From Ptychodera flava (taxonomy: Eukaryota > Hemichordata > Enteropneusta > Ptychoderidae): a stretch of DNA of 64,000 nucleotides. A program made the position numbers and the translations under genes. The stretch covers positions 25,060,322-25,124,321 of the forward strand of contig NW_027248277.1 of the NCBI RefSeq assembly GCF_041260155.1, given 5' to 3'. The number at the start of each line of letters is the position of its first letter. Position 1 is the first letter of the stretch. Below are positions 55,522-64,000 of the stretch, in pieces. The notes under the pieces were generated by a model that was not told the DNA's origin, made no database searches, and worked only from the letters and a program-made list of their open reading frames with translations.

Positions 55522-56112
55522 AATATAAGGTTTTTCACAAAATACCGGGACTTATGTCCGAGTTATTTTTGCGGCAGATGTGTTGTCCGAGACGCGTAGC
55601 GTCGAGGACAATACATCCGCTGCACGATGTACTCGGACATAAATCCCGGTATTTTGTGAATAACCTTATTATTATACACATTCTTAGTCCAACTTTACCT
55701 GAAAAAAGTTGAAATTTAGGGGTTTTTGGATGCTTCTCGCGCACTGCACCGAGCGATCGCGAGTAGACTGGGAACGCGTTCACCGCGTCCTCTAAGCGCA
55801 CAGAACAAAATTTCAACCCACATGGCGCAGTGCATGTGGAAGAAATTTTACGTCAGCACCATAATTTCACTCAAAATCACTGGTTTTGGACTGACCATGA
55901 GTTAGTTTGTAAAGTACTTAATCTTAAGAAGTTTATATTTTAGTAAAAAATTAAAATATTCTCTTCTTTTTCCTTGTGTTTAAGTAAAGTTGTTTTGAGG
56001 TCAAAGGTCAAATAGCGTCCAATAACACCGAAAGTTATTTTACTCTGCGTCCTCTGATACCGAAACTTACTGCACGACGAAACTCCATAGGTTAGAGACG
56101 CAAGTGTATAAT
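55522..56112. mobile_element. Hairpin-headed insertion specific to copy 2
   Basis: Relative to copy 1, about 590 bp is inserted between TGTAC and TATAATCAG. Its left quarter (55524-55672) is a palindrome with arms of about 70 nt sharing TTCACAAAATACCGGGA and TATGTCCGAGT. ATTATTATACAC beside the hairpin is inverted at the far end as GTGTATAATAAT. There is no coding capacity, and the superfamily is unknown. Confidence 0.6.
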
Positions 56113-56759
56113 AATCAGTATCTATAGAAACATTTTGGTCTTTCATCAAACCAATGTAACTTAAGAGATCTGATCGCTTTTCATGCTGGTTTTACGTCCT
56201 CAAAGTTTTATATCATAGGCTAACATATCGTTTTCTGTTGATAATTTTATAGTGACAGATTTTATTGTTCAAACCAGTATGCTGTATTTAACCTTGCCTT
56301 TTTGAAACTATTGTCACGGGCAATTGAAGTTTCCCCTGGATGTTTTCTTCAATAAAGCGATATCACATATATTTGTCAGTTTACCTAAACTCGTGCTTGC
56401 GAGTTGTCTCTTTTTTTATATAGCCAATTTATTTATCGTCTTATTCATTTATATACTTATACGTAGGGTGACTGTGAAATTGTAATTATGAGTGCACTGT
56501 AAGAAAACAGCAATGGTGTTTAAGTGACAGTCAATTCCCATTCTGTTCGCTAACGTGCATTTTGTGATTGCATGCCTGACGTTGTGAGGTCAAATGTAAT
56601 AGAAAATTTATTATTTATGAAACTAAGATTGTTAAAATCTGGTGTATTTATTTGAGATAAACCGTGAGCAATTCTCCTGTGCTGTATTGTCAGAGTAGAT
56701 AAGTGTTAGTTTAATGTTCGTCCTACAAGTAACATGCACTGTGTCAAAGGTCGTTTAAA

Positions 56760-56817
56760 ATGGCTGCCTATGCCAGTACTGCTATAGATTTCTGCGAAGT
56801 GGACGCTAAAAAGAGAG
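56760..56817 (+). CDS. Candidate first coding exon, copy 2 of 6896-6950
   Basis: The ATG opens MAAYASTAIDFCEVDAKKR and ends at a G/GTACAA donor in phase 1. Against copy 1 it has one extra codon and several replacements but keeps frame, start and donor. Later exons were not found. Confidence 0.35.
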
Positions 56818-57196
56818 GTACAACATTTCAGATTTGTCATTTTGTATTTGTCGAATCAATCACCTGTTTACGCGATTTTTTATCAATTCTTGATGTACTT
56901 GACATATTGATGTTGAAACGATAAATGACACTTTAAGAAAATTTGTATTTATTCTTGTGTGGTTTGCATTTTTAAATGTGTGAATGGATCAGAGTTCCAA
57001 GTATCTAACACTAAAACATTCATGACTCTCTTTTGCTAAGTTGCTAAAGTGTTTCTCTATTGTTGGTTTATGCAATCAAAGTTCCTAGCTCGAAAATTCT
57101 ACATTCAAAAGATTTTTATACATTCATCCAAAAAGGGACAAGCTAATTATACTTACTGCTGACAAGTTTAAATAATTCTTCTCCCCAAAGTTTTTT

Positions 57197-57469
57197 GTGA
57201 TACATGTATATGGAAAATACAGTTGGAAGGGCTTTCTTTCATATCAACACATAAATTCAAGGAGTGACAGAGAAGAGGCAAATTTTCTGAAAAAATCAAT
57301 ATTAAATACTTATTACTGTAGTTTTGAAGACTTTAATACAGGTCAGACTTTTACCGTTCCATATGCGTTTCATGCCTTAGTTAATCGGACTTGCCATGCT
57401 CTTAAAATACAGGAGCAGTCAAAAATATTAATTACGAGCAACCGTGAGTTTGTCGAAGTTTCGTCTTAA
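57197..57469 (+). CDS. 90-codon ORF in a segment unique to copy 2
   Basis: The ORF begins MIHVYGKYSWKGFLSYQH, includes FNTGQTFTVPYAFHALVNRT, and ends FVEVSS at TAA directly followed by TAAACC. It fills a segment of about 300 bp (57190-57490) missing at 7320 in copy 1. Its composition looks protein-like but no family was recognised. It could be a retrocopied fragment, a last exon, or chance. Confidence 0.25.
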   Translation: MIHVYGKYSWKGFLSYQHINSRSDREEANFLKKSILNTYYCSFEDFNTGQTFTVPYAFHALVNRTCHALKIQEQSKILITSNREFVEVSS

Positions 57470-60400
57470 TAAACCAAAACTGAGATTCCAGGAAAAGTCA
57501 AATATTTGATGTCCATGTCACTGTGTTTCTATCAGTCACACAATACACTGATGTTACAGTTAATTTGTTTTTTTTTCAACATAAGTTTTTAATGCTTTTT
57601 AAAAAATGTTATATATGAAAATAATTGCAGTGCGTCTTACATATTTCAAAACACCCTAAAAAGTAAAGTATGTAGAAAGAGATCCAAAGTGGAATATGCC
57701 ACTTGTCAAACGTGTACATGGATATTAAGTGAGAGACATGGAATTGGTCACGTTAAAGACATGGAACATATCACATGCATGACTCATTGATGGCTTATCT
57801 GTTAATCATCTTTGGGCTAATTCTTCCTTTGCAAAGGCCACAATTCTTAAGAATACAAAATGTATTTCTTGTGAAATGTTTTATTAATTAAATTATATAA
57901 AGTGAAAATAATTACATACGATTCTGAAATGGAAAATATTGAATTCATCTTTGTAATATGAAGCTAGAATATTTGAATTTGTGAATGATTAACACTTACT
58001 TGAGAGAACAAAGTGTTCTTGTTGATTCTATGTCTTCTCAACTCATAAAACAAAGTTGAGTATATAAAGTTACAATCCTGAAATCCCGTAAGTAAATACA
58101 ACGGTTTTTGTCAGACAGTCAATTGTCATTGTATGTAAATTGTGTGTAGGTTTGTATTTATGTGCAGAAACAATGGATGTTTCAGTCTAGCGACTATAAG
58201 ATAAACTATGAAAGGGTCCTTTTTATGATTTAACCATTGTGTCGTAGCAGATAAGTTCTTGTCGATATTTGACCGTAAAATAATATAGGAGATTAAAGGT
58301 CATTTTGGCCGCCTTATCAACCCTTGTTTGGCATCATGCAAGTTAGTAGCTAAAACCATTGTCATAACATTTATTTTTTTTTCTTTATTTTCGAAACTAC
58401 AATTGTTACATCGTGCCCTGTTTTGAAAAAAAACATATTTTTGAAATAATAAAAAGTGTGACGACATATATATCATTAAAATAGAAAGACACATTGCCTA
58501 CAGTCATATTTAAAGAAAAAACATGTCATCGAAAATTGTAATATTAAATGAATATTGTATTGTTTGTTAAATACTCACTCGAACGCTCACTAGTTTGAAG
58601 TGTTTAACATTGATTTTTTTTTAAATTCAAGCACTGCTAGGTATACAGAATAGAATGTTTACATTAGACTGAAGAGTGAGAGCTAATTTTGCCTGCCGAT
58701 GTTAACATTCACACAATAAAACTATTTCTATACAGAGGCTCTCCTAATCTCTTGAAATAAAACCCTTTCATCAAGTCTCCACCGGTTAACACGATGAAAA
58801 ATTTGCTATATTAGTGACAGGATTAACTCATCTCTCATAACAAGCACAAACGATCCGGGTATATTGTAAAAAGTACTTATGCGGGTAAACTAAAGCTTAC
58901 TTGATTCAAGTGTGTTTGTTTTCAAGCGAACTGCAACGCTTCTGTCTATGTATATTCACTTCATTGGAAAGGTGGCATCGTCAGGGATGGGTAATTTTGT
59001 TCGTTGACGTAAGCTCTATCCTTATAGTCCAATGCAGACTTTCTATTCTGTAAACTCGATATTGATAAAATGTTCAGCAATCAAAATTAACCTTTTCGCT
59101 CGAGTGGGCATACAGAGCATAAACTGATCATTAAAATGATGTCATTTATTTAACATCACTGTTTCTTTCATATCGGTGATGTATTCCTCCAATTAGAAGT
59201 TTAGCAAAAATTCTCCATTTCTCTGTATTTCTTTGTTTTTCTCCTTGATTGTATTGTTTCATCATTCTTTTCATGAGTGTAGGAAAGTTATGTATTTAAA
59301 GGGAAAAGGTTGTAGGATCAAAAATTTAAAAAGTACAATTTTTAAAAACAATGCCGCAGAAGTTGGCTTCCTAAGTTTCATCATACCGAAACATTTTTGA
59401 TGAGGGAGCTATAAATAAATTTTACCCATCAGTGTTTTATTTTATGTTTAGGTCACAATGTAAACAAGTACATTAACTTATCTGTTTACACAATAAAGCA
59501 GTGAGAGAGTAAAAAAAAATGTTTACTATCCTAAGCTTATCTTAGATTTGCCAGATTTCAACATCCTTTATTTCTGAACCTATAAAAACCCACACAAAAC
59601 TAACATACAATGAAAATTACTTGTCTCACTTACAAATTGATATTTGCTTTGAATGCACTATGGATTATTTATTTTTTTTATTCTCAGTTGTGGTATCTAG
59701 AGTGTTGAGAGTATAAAAATCGTTATACGAAATACCAGTCTAGAGGTAAAATATTGAGTGATAATAATAAGTACTGTCTTGTGTCAAAGATAAACTACGT
59801 GGACGAGACACACATGTTTATTCCAGCTGCTCTTGTTGTTGACATTTCAAACTGACCATACAAGTTGTTTTAATTGTTATTTTGTATAATACTCGTGTCT
59901 TGCGACCTTCGGTATATAAACTGTGATCTGTTCAACAATTCAAGTTTGTAAATTTTCAGATTAGTAAAAATCATGAGTATACAAAGTTATACTAGAATGT
60001 TCATAAGGACCAAGTCAAAGTTGAAGATTTTTGATATCCGCTTTGGCGATACTAATAACATGCTGCTCGTAGGTAATTTTAGATAAAAATATAATATGAA
60101 TGTAATATATTTTTTACTTGATCTTGGTTGAAATTTTCTGCGTTTTCTGTGTGTCTGGTTGTGTTGTCTTAATTTCGTACGATTAAAATATTTTTAAAAT
60201 TGCTAGTAAATGCAATACAATGGACTTTAAACATGAATAGACTCTGCTGGACTAATAAACGCTTCACTTGTTATAGTGTAATTCAGGTATAAAAAATCAG
60301 TAAATAAATGTTTTACTTCTTTTTAAGCTCTACTTATACAAAGAGCTGTGGTTTTAAACTTTTAAACCCTCATTAGCGTCCTTCCCTTTGTTTCAGTTCA

Positions 60401-61143
60401 GTAAATGGACAAATATATAAAGTATTAGGGAAAAATAAAAATCTCTATGCTCCTCGCCACGAGTGCCTCGAAAGTGAATTTTTACGATATCCTATCTTTT
60501 CATATTGCTATAGACCAATTCTGACGTTCGTTGTGTAGAGTGAAATTTTCTCGTCAGTTATTTTTTCTAACAATTGTTTTTTGTTTTTCCCCATACCGTC
60601 AAATTTGGCAAAGGCGACGTTGAGTATTGTTTGTGATTAATTATCTGTCCATTACTACAATTTGTCTGCTGACGTCTGATACTTACTCTGAACTATACAA
60701 TTTTACGTCTGAATTTTACCTCCGGAAAGTTTGAGCAAAACTTTGAGAGAAAAGTTCAGTTCATAGGTGACTTCTAGCTTTTGTTATAGCATGAAGTGTC
60801 ATGTTTTGGTGACTACACTTACTTTTTACCAATTATATTAAAATACGCACAAATACCGGTAAATTTGAAACTCTTAGCTAGGGTACATTGGCAAAAAATG
60901 CTCTTAATGTTTTTTTCGTTATATGACAAGTACTAAATAGATAGTACCTGTGATTTTTTATCACTGCTTTACCAATTGTGGTTTACATATCAATTCCAAG
61001 TAATACTTATACTTCCAAAAGCATGTTACAGTCGGTGACCCTTAAGAAATAAGGAAAATACATTAAGCTAAATTAGGCATTGTGAATAAGACAACTCTCT
61101 GTATCCTTTCAAAACGTGAACAAAATAATGTTAAACTTAAGAT

Positions 61144-62470
61144 GCGACTCAGGTTCAAAGGTCAATTTTAGCTATTTTTTTTATTTCAAATTTCGAACCA
61201 GTGACACGTGGCCTTTCTTTTGGGGAAAGGTGTTGGGTCACATCGTACCGGGAAATTCCTGAAATATTACTAAAATGGCAAACTATCAGCTACACCGCGT
61301 GCCATTATTTCCCTTTTGTCTTAACGGTCGCGGATTACCGACCACGATATCTTTGATAAACACGCAGAGATTATGTATAGGCTTGGCGGTATAGTGCGCA
61401 TGCGCTATCTTCAACGTTATGCTGAGCGTTTGGACTCCGCATGTATCGGTACGGCAAACACGTCGAGCAGACCATGAGCAGACCAAAGCCGGCGCTCGCG
61501 CTCAGTACCGTCAAACAAGCAAGCGAGGGCCACAAAAGCGGACCTGAAAAAGACGGCAACGTGCGCAAAGGTCGACTTTAAATGTAAAACAGTCCGACTT
61601 TGGCTCATACTCCCTGCATAACGATCAAGAATGCAGTGAAGAGTCAGATTTGGCCGAGGACGCAGACGTTAACGGAGACGTGCTCAGTTCAACAACTATG
61701 AAAGTATTTGACACGCTGCTTTTCGAACATATTAGGCTATGCTGATTACATACCCGAGTCCAAAAATTAGCCTGAGCGAGATGAAACTTCTGTTAGTTGC
61801 GATAATTTTATCACTCTTGCTGTACATGCTTGGTGTTAGTATCGTGTTCTTTTATATTTTTAAACTCGAAGTTTCATCTTTCTATCGTGCAGCCTTTTCG
61901 TGTCTGCTGAGAAACCTTGAACAACACCGTACCCGACAACACGCGACATTTATGTCAAGGAGTTTCCCAAGCAAGTGCAGGAGTTCATACACACATGATG
62001 CAGATTCACAAGAGCAAGTTCACCGATCTGCTAATTTTTCGAAACGAAATGCAAATATTTTTTTATTTCATGCCTTTTCTTTCTTTAAATATAACCCAAA
62101 AATTAAATTACGTCAAACGTGGATTGCGAGGTTCACAAATGATTCTTGTGTGCGTGTTGTCTAAACTTATCTATTACCCGCAGACTCCACAGCTGCTAGC
62201 TGGACCTCAACACTGAACGTAAAACAAACCCGGCTAGAAGTGCTGAAACTAGCAATTTTTGCTATATGAGGTATGTCCTCAAAAGTTTGATTAAAAGTAC
62301 AAATCTCCGAAACAATTATTTGTGCGCTGGTATTGCGCAAGTCGAGTGACTCCACTGTAGACTAGTCGATACTCTGTCTCTCGGAACACGCTGTCGATGA
62401 CAGCCTGCACTGTTCTACGCTACGGCGTGATATTATTAGTTTGATAAATTGGTACAAGAACACATATAAA
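61144..62470. other. Unique CpG-richer region after the duplication
   Basis: Positions 61300-61720 are clearly richer in CG than the surroundings, including GCGCATGCGC-like and CGCTCGCGCTC patches, which may mark a promoter. An open plus-strand frame ends in MKVFDTLLFEHIRLC at about 61736, and a hydrophobic ORF follows. Confidence 0.35.
61739..62164 (+). CDS. Hypothetical 141-codon ORF with an N-terminal membrane helix
   Basis: The second methionine (61781) is followed by KLLLVAIILSLLLYMLGVSI and VFFYIF, a strong membrane or signal-anchor segment. The rest is basic and without motifs. It follows a CpG-rich stretch. Coding status is uncertain and no homologue was recognised. Confidence 0.2.
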   Translation: MLITYPSPKISLSEMKLLLVAIILSLLLYMLGVSIVFFYIFKLEVSSFYRAAFSCLLRNLEQHRTRQHATFMSRSFPSKCRSSYTHDADSQEQVHRSANFSKRNANIFLFHAFSFFKYNPKIKLRQTWIARFTNDSCVRVV

Positions 62471-63927
62471 TTAAAGCTGCAAGCAGCGTTGGCGGGCGCC
62501 CAAGCGGTGAACATGGTTGAAAAATCTTGCAATAATGATATTATGTGCAAAATTCGAGCTTGAAAAAGTTGGATTTGAACATCATCTAATAGTTACTGTA
62601 CGTTTCACTTGGAATTTAATATTTTACGGAAAATCCAATATGGCGGCCAACCACGAGACTGATCAAAACCTATTTCACAAACTTGAAACACATCACTTTA
62701 AAGATGGTATATGCAAAATTCAGTCAATTCGATGTTTGTTCGGGAGAAGAAGATTTTTAAAGATTAAATCACGATTTTCGAAAAATCCAATATGGCGGCA
62801 AAACCACGTGACCGATCAAACGCCTTTCTCAAACTTGAAAGAGATCACACTAAAGATGTTACATGTCAAATTTCAATCGAATCTGTGTATTGGTTCTGGA
62901 GTAGAAGATTTTTAAAGATTAAATCACGATTTTCGCAAAATCCAATATGGCGGCCAAACCATGTGACCGATCAAAACGCCTTTCGCAAACTCGAAAGAGA
63001 TTACACTTAAGATGTTACATGTCAAATTTCAGTCGAATCGGTGTGTTCGTTCTGGAGAAGAAGATTTTCAACAATTTAATCAGATTTTTCGCAAAATCCA
63101 ATATGGCGGCCAGACCAAGTGACCGATCAAAACGCGTTTCGCAAACTTGAAAGAGATCACACTTAAGATGTTATATGTCAAATTTCGTCGAATCGGTGTG
63201 TTGGTTCTGGAGAAGAAGATTTTTAAAGATTAAATCACGATTTTCGCAAAAATCCAATATGGCGGCCAGACCACGTGACCGATCAAAACGCCTTTCGCAA
63301 ACTTGAAAGAGATCACACGTAAGATGCTACATGTCAAATTTCAGTTGAATCGGTGCGTTTGTTCTGGAGAAGAAGATTTTTGAAGATTAAATCACGATTT
63401 TTGCAAAATCCAATATGGCGGCCAAACCACGTGACCGATCAAAACGCCTTTCGCAAACTTGAAAGAGATCACACTTAAGATGTTACATGTGAAATTTCAG
63501 TCAAATCGGTGTTTTGGTTCTGGAGAAGAAGATTTTTAAAGATTAAATCACGATTTTCGCAAAATCCAATATGGCGGCCAAGGTCACGTGACCGCATGCG
63601 ATTTTATTGGCAAATTTTAAGACCTTAGGCCATGCTTGCTATACAAAAAATTTCAAATCGACTAGACCCCTGGGTCTCTGGAGAAGCATTTTTAGGTTTT
63701 TGGAAAATCCAATATGGCCGCCAGGTCACGTGACCAATCGAAATTTGTATACCCAGGTGCACGAGATCTCATAGGTACCTATTAGCCCTGCAAGTTTCAG
63801 AAGTTTGCGGTAAGCGGTGGTTGAGTTCTAGGTCGACAAAAAAAGAGCGGAAGAAGAAGAAGTAGAAGAAGAAAGTTGAATTCCTACGAAACCAATAGGG
63901 GCCCAGCCGGTAGGCTTGGGCCCCTAA
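62471..63927 (+). mobile_element. Non-autonomous element with eight 155-bp tandem units and a 3' hairpin ending CTAA
   Basis: The left end has a GCTGCAAGCAGC hairpin. CCAATATGG then recurs eight times at about 62633, 62787, 62941, 63097, 63254, 63409, 63566 and 63709, each followed by a CACGTGAC-like motif and usually GATCAAAACG. A GAAGAA-rich stretch leads to a hairpin (GGGGCCCAGCC...GGCTTGGGCCCC) ending CTAA before T. This resembles Helitron-derived repeats, but no TC 5' end was identified. ORFs in the array follow the repeat. Confidence 0.6.
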
Positions 63928-64000
63928 TAAAGTTTGAAAAAATTAACACGAGTCAATCTCTCCCGTCGTAACGAATGGCGACAAGTTTGCAGTGCGGTGT

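Noticed and set aside
62517-63150. Overlapping ORFs starting MAAK in the tandem array
   Set aside because: They recur with the 155-bp unit in changing frames and carry frequent stops between units.
62633-63720. Regularly spaced repeats as a CRISPR array
   Set aside because: Units are about 155 bp, nearly identical throughout, with no unique spacers, in an animal-type genome.

Overview
The window is AT-rich animal nuclear DNA: short exons with GT/AG junctions, long introns, TA, AC and TGTA microsatellites, and many small DNA transposons. Its only clear gene family is a set of CED-1/Draper/MEGF10-type receptors with EGF-like repeats, one membrane pass and a tyrosine-rich tail. Family expansions like this, together with the repeat types seen, suggest a marine invertebrate such as a mollusc or a hemichordate. 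The sequence alone does not settle which, and no species is named here.

Layout. Positions 1-14873 are a segmental-duplication copy holding the last exons of receptor A (288-2184, +) and its downstream flank. Positions 17169-22079 carry receptor C on the minus strand, complete in exon structure but with three single-base reading-frame breaks. Positions 25640-28446 hold a possible EGF-exon relic and a Penelope-like retroelement with inverted arms, set between TA microsatellites. Positions 28447-45483 are mostly gene-poor, with MITEs, an unusual density of the octamer TACATGTA, and a few minus-strand exon-like segments of an unidentified secreted or membrane protein. Positions 45866-51619 carry receptor B (+), whose six exons join in frame into a 626-residue receptor. 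Its 3' half and flank (49495-61143) are a direct duplicate of 1-14873. Positions 61144-64000 hold a CpG-richer stretch and a tandem-repeat element.

The receptors probably bind a particle or apoptotic-cell ligand through the EGF-like ectodomain and signal through tail motifs of the YxxL/I/V type, as known for CED-1, Draper and MEGF10. This role is inferred from family resemblance. A and B share a 37-nt candidate cassette exon within a tract of about 260 bp that is almost identical between the copies. Including it would end the protein just after the membrane, giving a tail-less form.

The two duplicate flanks differ by separate insertions. Copy 1 gained a Mutator-like element carrying a RecQ-helicase first exon, a foldback element built of about 390-bp repeats, a repeat cluster with a tRNA-like piece, and a short telomeric-repeat insertion. 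Copy 2 gained a hairpin-headed insertion, an AC/TA microsatellite and a 300-bp segment with a 90-codon ORF.
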